A program made the translations under genes and the position numbers. 64,000 bases of DNA from Bryoerythrophyllum caledonicum (Eukaryota > Streptophyta > Bryopsida > Pottiales > Pottiaceae): the NCBI GenBank assembly GCA_963971425.1, contig OZ020515.1, positions 16,880,291-16,944,290 on the forward strand. The letters are read 5' to 3'. A model generated the notes under the pieces. It was not told where the DNA came from and searched no databases. It worked only from the letters and a program-made list of their open reading frames with translations. Position 1 is the first letter of the stretch, and the number at the start of each line of letters is the position of its first letter. Shown here one piece after another: positions 35,761 through 45,472 of this stretch.

Positions 35761-37179
35761 AGAATTCCCTATCATCTGTGCAGACTTATGTCTTAAGATT
35801 ACATGCAAGGTGGTTACAACGGTTATTCCGTTTCTTGATTTTCTTTAACAAACTCTTTGATTTTACTCTCGTAGATAGTTATCTACTCTCAGTAAATTTT
35901 ATTCCGTTAATCTCATACCTTAGCAAGGAAGATCAGTTGAATTCTGTTGTCTTAAGCAACCTTATTCACAACGACATGGCATAATCCAGCAATTCTGTGA
36001 ACTCACATTCAGCATGACTTAAACGACGAACTTACCACCAGAACGTGTGACGACCTCTGCCTTCGCTCTTGGTGACACCTCGCTTCCCCGACGCAGAATC
36101 TCACAAAACTCACAGCTTTGCAACAATTCTTCACGATACACTCTGACTCTCAACAATGCAAACTAACCTCTCGACTCTGCTTCGGCAACTGAACAATGCA
36201 CTTGTGAATTCTCTCTGATGAGCCATAGCCAAGTTTGGCAGCTCGTTTTCTTAACGGCTCATTAAGTTTTGCCACTTGGTTTTAAGTCTCGCCCCCACTC
36301 GTCCTTATCATCACGTTTTTCAAGTCATGGCAATGATCTTTTTGACGTGATTGATTATTGTTCCCTCGAGTGAAGTGTCCACTTTTGTCCCTTCCATGGA
36401 ACTTTAATTTGATCTTTCAACATGATGAGATTTCTCCACTTTATGACAAGGTCGCTTCTCACAGATTTCCTACCAACTTAATCATCATTTTTATTTTCTT
36501 AAGTTTTTCCATTTTCCATAATTTGCTTCGGCTTACTTCTGTCTTAAGGCATTTCCTTGCTTAAGTTTATTATTGTCTCACAATTTTACTTTTTAAGATG
36601 AACTTCAGGGACAACCCCAGACTTACTGTCTTAAGGTGTTCACTCAAGTTCTTAAGACAACTGGATTTCTGACATCCTCGCAAATAAGACACTCAAGTTC
36701 TTAAGTCATTTGTGTCTTTAAGACTATTTTGAGTTCTTAAGGCAACTGTAGATTTGACGTCTCTTGAGTGCTTGAAGACGGCTTAAGTTCCTTAAAACAA
36801 CTGTGTCTTTAAGAGCACTGAAGTTCTTAGGACAACTGTCATGACATCATACTTATGATCTTAATTCTGTGACTTAACTTGAGATGACTTCTTAAGTACT
36901 GTTCCTTTATGCAAAATGATTTAGCTCTTAAGAATTTTTATTTTTGAATTTTATTTTTTCAATAATACCTTATGACAAGGTTTCTCTCAAGAAAGTTTTT
37001 TTGTGAATATTTTTTATGAATGATCATAAATTAACTATGACTTAAAACACAAAAATTTACACTTTCCCTTTGGTAGTTTAGTGTCGTTCCGGACTACTTA
37101 AAAATTCTTTCTTAAGATTTTCTTAAAATTTTCCTTTAAGTAGGGGTGTAGCCCCCCTCTTTTAAAAGGTAACTTGCCC
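35761..37179. repeat. Spacer between pol and extra ORF with CTTAAG-centred repeats
   Basis: Non-coding. Between 36,648 and 36,840 there are five related strings at irregular ~35-50-bp spacing: GTTCTTAAGACAACTG, GTTCTTAAGTCATTTG, GTTCTTAAGGCAACTG, GTTCCTTAAAACAACTG and GTTCTTAGGACAACTG. This region would have to hold any promoter or splice acceptor for the extra ORF, but none could be identified with confidence. Confidence 0.6.
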
Positions 37180-40100
37180 TCAAGTTACGTACTTTTTGAG
37201 CCTGTAGCCATTATAGCGTGTTGCATGCACATTACCTGCAAAATCTTGTAATTCCACATAACCATTAGGATAAGATTTAAGTATTTTGTATGGTCCAAAC
37301 CATTGCATTTTAAATTTTCCGGGAAATTTCTGGAATCTACTGTCATAGAGTAAGACTAAATCATTTTCTTTTAGAGTTTTTGGTTGTAATTTACTATCAT
37401 AATAAGTTTTCCTTTGTTTTTGTATAGCTTCCATATTCATGTAGGCTTGACCTCTAACTTCATCTAGACGTTCTAGATTATCTAATCTTTCTCTTAGAGA
37501 TTGTTCATCATCTAATCTTTCAAAAATTGCCACGCGTAGAGAAGGTAATGCCACTTCTATCGGGAGCATAGATTCCAATCCATATACTAATTGGAAAGGG
37601 GTTGCTTTAGTTGTAGTTTTTATTGTACATCTATATGCCCATAATGCATTATTCAACTCATAATCCCAATTAGATGCATTGCCTTGTAATGTCTTAGTGA
37701 TAATCTTGCAGAGAATACCATTAGACTTCTCAGTTTGTCTATTAGCTCTAGGGTGATAGGGTGACGACTTACGGTGCTTAATAAAATATTTTTGCAACAT
37801 TTTCTCAATAGTATCATTGATGAAATGAGTCCCTCTATCACTTACAATTTCTTTTGGACACCCAAACCTAGTGATGATATGTTCATAAATGAATTTTGCC
37901 ACAGTGTCTGCGTCATCATTTCTAGTGGCAAGGGCCTCTACCCACTTAGTCACATATTCGGTTGCAACCAAGATATAGCGTTTTTGACCCTCACGACTAG
38001 GTGGTTTAATGGGACCTACAAAGTCAATTCCCCATTTCTCAAAAGGAATTTGTGCTAAAATTGGTGTTAATGGCATAGCCTTAGTGGCTGTCGGTTTACC
38101 GACTCGCTGGCAAGGATCACATTTTTTAACATAATTAGTGGCATCGGCAAAAAGAGTGGGCCACCAATAGCCTGCTCGCAATGCTTTTTGAGCTGTAGCC
38201 CAGCCCGCAAAATGCCCTCCACAGACATCATCATGACATCCTACTAAAATCATTGACACTTCACTAGGATTTACACATCGTCGAAGTATATCATCTTTGC
38301 CTCTCTTATAGAGAACACCACTAATCATGGTGTAAGGCAAAGATTGATGGACTAGTTTAATTTTATCTTTGCTAGTGTATTCAATAGGAAAAGTAGCCTT
38401 AGTTAAATAGTAGATGATGTCAGCATATTCTTTTGGAATTACATCAAGTACCTCCACACCCTCCTCAACAGAAAAGATGTGTGCATCTGGAAAGTTATCA
38501 TCTATGGACTGTGGATTTATAGTCTCACTAAGTCTTGATAAAAAATCTGCATTTTGATGTATTTTCCCCGGTCTGACATTAATGGTAAAATCAAACTCTT
38601 GTAATAATAAAACCCATCTTGCAATTCGACCACTTAATTGAGGCTTATTGATCATATACTTCAAGGCATCATGATCAATATGAAAAGTGAATTTATATCC
38701 CAATAAATAATGTCTATATTTTTGAACAGAGAAAATCATGCCAAGACCTTCTCTTTCAGTTACAGAATAGTTCCTTTCTGGAGCACTCAACTGTCTACTT
38801 GCAAAGTAAATTGGTCTATCATGACCTTTGGAATCTTTCTGGCTTAACACACTTCCAATTGCCATATTAGAAGCATCAACATATACTTCAAAGGGTTTTG
38901 TCCAATCTGGGGGAATTAGAACAGGTGTTTTACTAAGACGACGTTTTAACTTGTTAAAAGCTTTAGTGCAATCATCCGTCCATACCCCCGGTAGTAAAGT
39001 TTGTTTTGTTAAGACATTCAAAGGTGCTGCTATAAAAGCAAACTTATAAATAAATCTTCTATAATAACATGTTGCACCTAGAAAGCCTTTTAGTCCCGTG
39101 AGATGTTTGGGAATTTCCATTTTAATAATAATGTCTACTTTGTCTGGGTCAACCGATATTCCTTCTTTTGAAACAACATGACCTAATAATTTACCACATA
39201 CAGTGGCAAACTCAGACTTAGCAGCATTTATGGAGATGCCATACTTTCTACATTGATCAAAACATTTCTTTATATTTTGTGCATGATCTTTCTTAGAACC
39301 AAACACACAAAAATCATCTAAAAATATCTCCATAAATTTTCTAAGATATTTTGTGAAGGCTTGAGTCATAACTCTTTGGAATGTTGCCGGAGCATTACAC
39401 AATCCAAATGGCATGACATTATATGCAAAAGTTCCCCAGTCCGTAGTGAAAGTGGTCAATGGTTTATCTTCTGGGGCAATCTGCACTTGATTATAACCCG
39501 AGAATCCATCAAGGAAGGAATAACACTCATGACCCGCTACACCATCTAGGACTGCATCAGAAAATGGTAAGGGAAAGAAATCTTTCTTAGTGGCTTTATT
39601 CAACTGTCGAAAATCCTGACAAATACGGATCTTACCATTCTTTTTAGGTACTATGACAATAGGCGACACCCACTCACTAAATGGCACGGGATAAATGAAA
39701 TTACACTCCAGTAATTTATCAATTTCCTCTTTAACCATTAGAGAATACTTTGGGTTCATCCTATATTGCCTTTGCCTAATAGGTTTAGCATCCGCTTCTA
39801 GGATAATTCGATGTTGACAAACATCAGGAGGTATGCCTTTCAAATCTTTATAAGTCCAAGCAAAGGCATCTTTCTCCTTCTTAAAGAATTCCAACCATTC
39901 TTCATATTCTTTAGAACTTAATTCATCATATATTTTAATAGGCTTAGGATCTTCCGTAGTACCTAAATTTATTTCGATAGTATTTTTTACTAAAGGTCCA
40001 ACATTAGGTGTTTTCTTATCAGCTAGCAACTCATCCGAGTCTGACACATAAGGGATTTCCTTATCTGACGCTCCCTCAGTAGTAATGTTAAAAATAGGAG

Positions 40101-41571
40101 CATTTTGCCATGCTTCAATAGCTGCATCCGAGTCATCAATTTGACTAGGAGGGACAAAATACTCTCCAGGACTTAAACCTTTAAACGTAGGCATGTCCTG
40201 GATAACATTAGTATCTTCAGGCTCAGATTCTGAGTTTGGATCAGTAGTCCAATCTGAAGCATCATCTTGAGTCTCACCATGATAGTTTGCAGGAAACATG
40301 GGAAGAATAATTTTACTTTTGCCCTTCCCAATTGTCAAAGTTCCCTTGCCCCAATCGTTCTTGGCTTTAGCTAATGACAACCAAGGTCTGCCAAGGAGAA
40401 TAGGATATGTGGAAATAGACTCACTCACCTTAAAGACAATATAGTCAATTTTATAATCAATTCCACCAATTATTGTATTTAATTGTATCAATTTTTCCAA
40501 AGGTTTGACTCTACTTTGATCGGCCATTCTTAAAGTAATAGGAGTAGGTGCTATGGTAGTTATGCCTAACTCTTCCATAGTATCAACACTCATAAGGTTG
40601 ACACTACTCCCACTATCAATTTGGACTCCATCAATTAAAGTCCCATCTATAATTACATCGACTGTAGGTGCACCTGGATCTAGAGAGATATCATGAACGT
40701 TCACAATTTCGGGTTGAGATTTACTTGTTTCCTTATTTATTTTTTGTTTAGTTTTTTTAACATTGTCCTCCTCTTGTATTTCTGCTCTCTTTCTAATTAG
40801 AGAAGAGGTTAACTCATTCTTACAATAAGGTGACAATGCAAGTAATTGTCTCAAAGAAATTTGAGGTTGTAATCTATCTAAATCTGTGAGAATATCATAC
40901 GGATGCATACCCACTGTTAATCTCATAATCCTATTATGTTTTCTCTTTTTTAAAGACATAGATGATTCTTTCATTATCTTTTTTGAAGGCTTATAAAAAG
41001 TAGGTTGTTCCAACGATTTCATGGAAGTACTTGGTTTTTCCACATTTGGAATTATAGGTACAATTTTTTCTGGCGAAGAAGGGGTTATAGGTACTTGAGT
41101 AGGATTTTCCTGAGAATCACTATTTGTTATTTCTATTAATTGTGGTGATGGTTTAAGAATTTCTAGTCTTTTTAGTATAGTTGGCATATTTCTAGCAAGC
41201 ACAGGATTAAGTTTTACTTTGCTATAATCACTCTCTGAACTACTAACGGGTTCTTTTTCAAGGGCCTTCTTGGCTTGTGATCTCGTGATAAAAACATCTT
41301 GAGGTGTATCAATTGCCATATAGTTTACATTTCTAGTATTAGAAGACTCTACTTCATGAATTTGAACTTGTTTCCTAACATTAGGAAACTCAGTAATTAT
41401 GGTTGTGCCAAAGGTAGAAACATGCCCCGTTTGCCCACATCTTCCACATAAGGGATTAAAACCAACTTGTTGGCGTGCATTTGTGCATTCCCTAGAATAA
41501 TGACCTGACTCTCCACATCTATAACATACTACTTCTTTGTCCTCTCCAAACTTGGTGTTGACTATAACCAT
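37180..41571 (-). CDS. pol: Gypsy pol: protease, RT, RNase H, integrase
   Basis: 1,463 residues without a stop, ending at TGA. In order: zinc knuckle CYRCGESGHYSREC (about residues 16-31); aspartic protease IDSGSSVNLM (about 310); RT with RQYRMNP, VPKKNGKIRICQDFRQLN, MPFGLCNAPATFQRVM and EIFLDDFCVFG, where F replaces the usual Y of the YxDD box; RNase H beginning FEVYVDASNMAIGSVL; integrase zinc domain with H-H-C-C (CDPCQRVG); DDE core (WGIDFVGP, IVSDRGTHF, RQTEKSNG); and a GPY/F module (WFGPYKI) ending NGYRLKKYV, without chromodomain. The start ATG overlaps the gag end by 53 nt in a different frame, so expression needs a +1 shift relative to gag (or -2) or reinitiation. Key residues are present, so the enzyme set looks functional. 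Confidence 0.95.
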   Translation of the reverse strand: MVIVNTKFGEDKEVVCYRCGESGHYSRECTNARQQVGFNPLCGRCGQTGHVSTFGTTIITEFPNVRKQVQIHEVESSNTRNVNYMAIDTPQDVFITRSQAKKALEKEPVSSSESDYSKVKLNPVLARNMPTILKRLEILKPSPQLIEITNSDSQENPTQVPITPSSPEKIVPIIPNVEKPSTSMKSLEQPTFYKPSKKIMKESSMSLKKRKHNRIMRLTVGMHPYDILTDLDRLQPQISLRQLLALSPYCKNELTSSLIRKRAEIQEEDNVKKTKQKINKETSKSQPEIVNVHDISLDPGAPTVDVIIDGTLIDGVQIDSGSSVNLMSVDTMEELGITTIAPTPITLRMADQSRVKPLEKLIQLNTIIGGIDYKIDYIVFKVSESISTYPILLGRPWLSLAKAKNDWGKGTLTIGKGKSKIILPMFPANYHGETQDDASDWTTDPNSESEPEDTNVIQDMPTFKGLSPGEYFVPPSQIDDSDAAIEAWQNAPIFNITTEGASDKEIPYVSDSDELLADKKTPNVGPLVKNTIEINLGTTEDPKPIKIYDELSSKEYEEWLEFFKKEKDAFAWTYKDLKGIPPDVCQHRIILEADAKPIRQRQYRMNPKYSLMVKEEIDKLLECNFIYPVPFSEWVSPIVIVPKKNGKIRICQDFRQLNKATKKDFFPLPFSDAVLDGVAGHECYSFLDGFSGYNQVQIAPEDKPLTTFTTDWGTFAYNVMPFGLCNAPATFQRVMTQAFTKYLRKFMEIFLDDFCVFGSKKDHAQNIKKCFDQCRKYGISINAAKSEFATVCGKLLGHVVSKEGISVDPDKVDIIIKMEIPKHLTGLKGFLGATCYYRRFIYKFAFIAAPLNVLTKQTLLPGVWTDDCTKAFNKLKRRLSKTPVLIPPDWTKPFEVYVDASNMAIGSVLSQKDSKGHDRPIYFASRQLSAPERNYSVTEREGLGMIFSVQKYRHYLLGYKFTFHIDHDALKYMINKPQLSGRIARWVLLLQEFDFTINVRPGKIHQNADFLSRLSETINPQSIDDNFPDAHIFSVEEGVEVLDVIPKEYADIIYYLTKATFPIEYTSKDKIKLVHQSLPYTMISGVLYKRGKDDILRRCVNPSEVSMILVGCHDDVCGGHFAGWATAQKALRAGYWWPTLFADATNYVKKCDPCQRVGKPTATKAMPLTPILAQIPFEKWGIDFVGPIKPPSREGQKRYILVATEYVTKWVEALATRNDDADTVAKFIYEHIITRFGCPKEIVSDRGTHFINDTIEKMLQKYFIKHRKSSPYHPRANRQTEKSNGILCKIITKTLQGNASNWDYELNNALWAYRCTIKTTTKATPFQLVYGLESMLPIEVALPSLRVAIFERLDDEQSLRERLDNLERLDEVRGQAYMNMEAIQKQRKTYYDSKLQPKTLKENDLVLLYDSRFQKFPGKFKMQWFGPYKILKSYPNGYVELQDFAGNVHATRYNGYRLKKYVT

Positions 41572-43750
41572 TATTTCCTCTCGGATGGTTATTATTGTTT
41601 CCTGGTCTGGTAAAAGGTTGTTTGGATGTAATTCTATAAGGATGTTTTTGGTTATTACTTTGAGAAGGTTGCTCTTGAACTAGGGCCTTTACTTCCTTGA
41701 TATTTCTACAAGTAGTTATATCATGGCCCTTAGCACCGCAATAAGCACATTTAAGCTTAGGTGTTCCTCCTATTGGATATTTACACTCGGTGGCCAAGTG
41801 TCCATGTCCCTTACAATTACTACACCAAATATTAGTTCGTTGATTAGTAGCCTTAGGTCGCTTATTTCTACCTTCATTAACTTGGACTGACAATTCTCTA
41901 AATTGTTTTTGTAAGGCTTGGAGCTCATTTTCCTCATGACTTGGAGGCATCAACGCAAGTTGTTGCTCTCTAGGATGAGGTGGTCCTTGTATAGTTAATT
42001 GGGGTTGACTAGATATTGATCTAGGATAATAATCTCTTCCACTATTATCCATCTCATATTGAGTAGTTACAGGCAAAAGATATGGATCCTGATATGGAAT
42101 CCTTTTTGTCTGTAACAACATATTAGATCGCTGCATAGCAGCTTCCCAATATCTAGCAGCTTCATATGCTGCATTTAAATTTGCCGGGTTGGAAAGTTTA
42201 ACCTGGTATATACACATAGGATCTAATAAACCTCTGGTAAAGGTATTAGTGATCCATGCTTCTGGCATATTATGATCTCGCCATCTATTCAATAAGTTTC
42301 TAAGCCGAGTATAATATCCGGCTATAGTTTCTCTGGGATACATTTGAAAACTTTGTAACTGATCTTGCAAAGTATTATGATAAGACTGGGGTCTAAACCT
42401 GGTCAAAAATGCTTCTTTTAAAGCATCCCAGTTTATTGGTTGAGGATCTAATGCCGCATACCACCTCTGAGCTTCCCCTAGTAAATTACCAGGAAAACTA
42501 GTGATGTACTTATCAATTGCTAAATTATTAGCTATTGCTACTACTTGAAATCTTTCCAAGTAGGAATCTGGATCTTCTCCCAAATCACCATAGAATATGG
42601 AAAATGGAGCGATATTAAGCATCCTATGATGCGCCATAGCAAGGGGATTAACAAAAGGGTCGTCAGGAGTAGGAGGGATTGAAGGTGGTGAGGATAATGA
42701 GGACCTGCTAGAGGTAGAACTAGCAGAAGAAGAGTCAAAAAGAGAAGTCCTCCCAGAAGTATGTGAGGGGAGTCCAGTTGGACTTTCTACTCGCATTGGT
42801 GGTTCTGTGTGCTCTTCTTCTTTACTTTCACTATTAAATAAACTTTCACCTTCTTTAGGCTCACTTTGCTCACCTACATCTAACTTTTCCTCTTTAATAG
42901 GATTATACTTAAATTCCGCTCCTTCTACACTAGATTGGTCAATCTCTTCTTGTATGTCAAAGTTTAAAGTGGTAGGTCTAAGAATTTGACTAAAAGCTTC
43001 TAATAACTCCTTACGAAACTTATGCTTTTCTTCTTCATTTTCCAATGGTCTATCATTCAGAAAATGGTCAATAGATTCTTTTGCTTCACTACGAGTAAAT
43101 ATTGGTATTTCCAATTTTAACTCAAATTCTTGGGCAAAAGGACTTGGATAGGGAGTTTCAAAGTTTGTTTGGTCTGAGGAGTTACCTACTTCGTACGTAC
43201 GATTTATTAAAGAATGGGGTATGGGGGTTCTAAACAATCGCTCTAACTCATCAAGTTGTTGATCATGAATGTTAGGTTTTTCATCCACTTCTTCCTCTTC
43301 TGAGGATCCTTCCTTTTCTAAGGATTTAGACCAAACCTTCTCACTTTGGGTCTCCCAATTTACTTCTTCCGGGCTACTAGAACAACAAGAGTGACTGCTA
43401 TATTTTTTATCTTTTTTTTTTCCTATATATTTCTTCCTAGGATTTTTTAATGCTGCGAATACTAACTCTTCTGGGGTAAATTGTGGTTTCTTTGTGTCTG
43501 ACTGAGGAGAATTTGGAGGATCGGGTAGTGTTTAATATGTTGTCTCCCTTTTTGTTTGTCTCAATGCCTTTTCTAAGGCTATTTCTATTTCCTCATCTAG
43601 TTTGAAGGGAAAAGGAGTTGTAACAGTGTTAAAGGTAGGATTATGTACTCCTAACACTATAGTTGGTTGTTTCCTCTCTACCCTTTTCTTATAACGTTGA
43701 GCTCTCTCGACTTTTTGTTTTTCTCTTTTCTCTTTGTCTTTTCCTGACAT
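41519..43750 (-). CDS. gag: Gypsy gag polyprotein with one in-frame TAA
   Basis: From ATG 43,750 one frame runs to TAG 41,519, broken by a single TAA at 43,532-43,534. The ~80 codons after the TAA are open and lack an ATG near the break, so the two parts were one protein. The upstream part is basic (MSGKDKEKREKQK...). The downstream part is acidic, then has the retrotransposon gag fold (SIFYGDLGEDPDSYLERF, LLGEAQRWYAALDP, FQMYPRETIAGYYTRLRNLL) and two CCHC knuckles, CSNCKGHGHLATEC and CAYCGAKGHDITTC. A third knuckle lies at the start of the pol frame. Gag forms the particle and binds RNA. The TAA may be a recent mutation or a readthrough site. Confidence 0.88.
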
Positions 43751-43808
43751 TAGTAATCCCCATAGGTTTTTTATTTTTATCCTTATTCTGAACTTAATTT
43801 TTAATTTT

Positions 43809-44093
43809 TTAATTTAAACAAAGATAAATTGCTTCCTCTGTAAGCTTCATTCCCTCAACTTCCCATGCAATGTTTCGTGGATACTTATACATAGTTAATA
43901 AGGCTCCCATTTCATTTTCTCCCAACCATTCACTGGCTATACCTATTAAAAGGTCTATCTCACTTTCGGCTATTTTCAAATATTCCCCATCATAAGGTCC
44001 TATACGGTGATACGCACAAATTGTAATGATTAATCTTCTAATTATTTTCCCACCATTAACTGGGGTACATAAAGGATCACTCTCTCGGTTCAT
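43809..44093 (-). CDS. Small pre-gag ORF d (paralogue of ORFs b and c)
   Basis: 95 residues from ATG 44,093; the open frame reaches back to 44,144, overlapping ORF c. It contains AESEIDLLIGIASEWLGENE and ends EEAIYLCLN, which aligns with the end of ORF c (EALHLCLS). Mostly helical, hydrophilic, no known domain. It is the last of four small frames ahead of gag; only 58 nt separate it from the gag ATG. Function unknown. Confidence 0.6.
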   Translation of the reverse strand: MNRESDPLCTPVNGGKIIRRLIITICAYHRIGPYDGEYLKIAESEIDLLIGIASEWLGENEMGALLTMYKYPRNIAWEVEGMKLTEEAIYLCLN

Positions 44094-44131
44094 TTTGTCA
44101 TTGGGGTACTTGTATGGAATTATAGAGAATT

Positions 44132-44413
44132 TTAACTTAAACAAAGGTGGAGAGCCTCCGTAGATAGGTTTAATTCCTTCTCTTTATTTATGGGGTAACC
44201 CAAATATGCCAACAATTCCCCTATCTCAAGTTCACTCAACCATTCTTTTGCTTGTTCAATCAATCTCTCTATTTCAGTTTCTACTATATCAAAATATTTC
44301 CTATCCTGACTAATGAAAGTTTCATAATAAGCTATTCTTGCATATAAGAATTTAAGGGACTTATTTCTTTCACTTTTAGAATTTAGGCGTTCAATTTTTC
44401 TCATTTGCTCCAT
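44132..44413 (-). CDS. Small pre-gag ORF c
   Basis: 93 residues from ATG 44,413, which lies inside the 3' end of ORF b (23-nt overlap, different frame). It contains VETEIERLIEQAKEWLSELE, GELLAYLGYP and the ending EALHLCLS. The central block matches ORF d and, more weakly, ORF b (GTEIERIKEN), indicating tandem duplication. No recognised domain. The frame conservation across three paralogues argues that it is a real gene. Confidence 0.6.
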   Translation of the reverse strand: MEQMRKIERLNSKSERNKSLKFLYARIAYYETFISQDRKYFDIVETEIERLIEQAKEWLSELEIGELLAYLGYPINKEKELNLSTEALHLCLS

Positions 44414-44699
44414 TGAGGTAACAATAGTGACGCCAATCAGTCAGGGTAAATGGTTCTATCTTAAATTCTCGTAACAATGGTTCTATTATTAATTCTCTTG
44501 GGTAATTGAATTTTTGTAAAAAAGTATTGATGATTTTTTTCCTATTAATGGAATGTTGGTTGTTTTCTTTAATGCGTTCTATTTCTGTCCCCAAAAGTCT
44601 AAATAATTTCCCCTCATTGTATTGAATTTTAGAATAAATTATTAATAATCTTTTCAACCTTGTTCGTTGTTCCTTAAAAGTTTCATTTGACGAACTCAT
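44391..44699 (-). CDS. Small pre-gag ORF b
   Basis: 102 residues from ATG 44,699, four nucleotides after the stop of ORF a. It contains GKLFRLLGTEIERIKEN and LQKFNYP, which align with the TEIERLIE and YLGYP positions of ORF c and the SEIDLLI and YKYP positions of ORF d. Hydrophilic and probably helical. No known family; function unknown. Confidence 0.55.
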   Translation of the reverse strand: MSSSNETFKEQRTRLKRLLIIYSKIQYNEGKLFRLLGTEIERIKENNQHSINRKKIINTFLQKFNYPRELIIEPLLREFKIEPFTLTDWRHYCYLNGANEKN

Positions 44700-44703
44700 T
44701 TTT

Positions 44704-45201
44704 TTAAATACATAATAAATCAAAGGCTACACTCACGGGAACTTCTGGATCTTTAGATAAGAAGTCGGGAAAGAATACTTTGCTCTCTAAGTTTTGTTTA
44801 CTATAAACAAAGATATAAGTTTCTTGATTAAACTTGTATCCGTTCCAAGCCCCTAAGCCTCTAGAAATTAATGGTTGTGTTTGAAGTTTCAATCTACCAT
44901 ATTGAGCAAAAAGGTAGTGTAGTTGATATTTTAAATATAAAGTCTTTTTCTTGACAATTACTTCATTAAAACCCTCACCCTTATTCCACACTTTGTTTAA
45001 AATTAATTGTTTAATTTCTAAGGGTAGTTGTTCAAATTTTTCATTAAATGATTGATCAATTTTTAGGTGAGCCCCATAAAATTGAAATCCTTGTCCGTAA
45101 TGCGCACCTCTATAGACACGATAAAGGGCGCTAAACAAATATGGACCACTAAAGAAGTCACTCAATGCTTCTTCAAAAACCTCCCATGGAAAAGTAGACA
45201 T
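44704..45201 (-). CDS. Small pre-gag ORF a
   Basis: 165 residues from ATG 45,201 (MSTFPWEVFEEAL); seven more codons upstream are open from a GTG. It is aromatic-rich (FSGPYLFSALYRVYRGAHYG, AWNGYKFNQETYIFVYSK) with no transmembrane or catalytic motif that I recognise. It is the first ORF after the PBS, about 250 nt downstream, and starts the tightly packed a-b-c-d-gag series. Extra ORFs before gag are known in some Tat-branch elements; homology to them is not shown. Confidence 0.6.
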   Translation of the reverse strand: MSTFPWEVFEEALSDFFSGPYLFSALYRVYRGAHYGQGFQFYGAHLKIDQSFNEKFEQLPLEIKQLILNKVWNKGEGFNEVIVKKKTLYLKYQLHYLFAQYGRLKLQTQPLISRGLGAWNGYKFNQETYIFVYSKQNLESKVFFPDFLSKDPEVPVSVAFDLLCI

Positions 45202-45448
45202 GTTGTAACAACATGTCTTCACTCTTTACTAAAAGTTTTTTTTTTATTTTTATTTTTTTTTTTTTTTATTTTTTTAAAATAAATTTTTAATATAAATTTT
45301 TAATTTTTAATAAAAAATTTTTTTTCAGTAATTCCAAAGTTTATAACTTCACAAAAAACTAAATGCTATGATAGTTTACTTAAGTAATTGACTTAAGTTT
45401 GACAGCTTTCCTAATTAAAATCACTTAAAAAAAAACTTGACGGTACCA

Positions 45449-45466
45449 TTCCCAGCATGGTCGCCA
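45449..45466 (-). other. Candidate primer-binding site
   Basis: On the minus strand, six T residues after the LTR end, TGGCGACCATGCTGGGAA begins with the TGG expected opposite a tRNA CCA end. It matches about 12 of 17 bases of the TGGCGCC-type site typical of Tat/Athila elements. The primer tRNA is not certain. Confidence 0.65.
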
Positions 45467-45472
45467 AAAAAA

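Noticed and set aside
35006..35848. Plus-strand 280-codon frame opposite the Gypsy extra ORF
   Set aside because: It is a shadow of the GC-richer minus-strand frame; the coiled-coil periodicity belongs to the minus strand.
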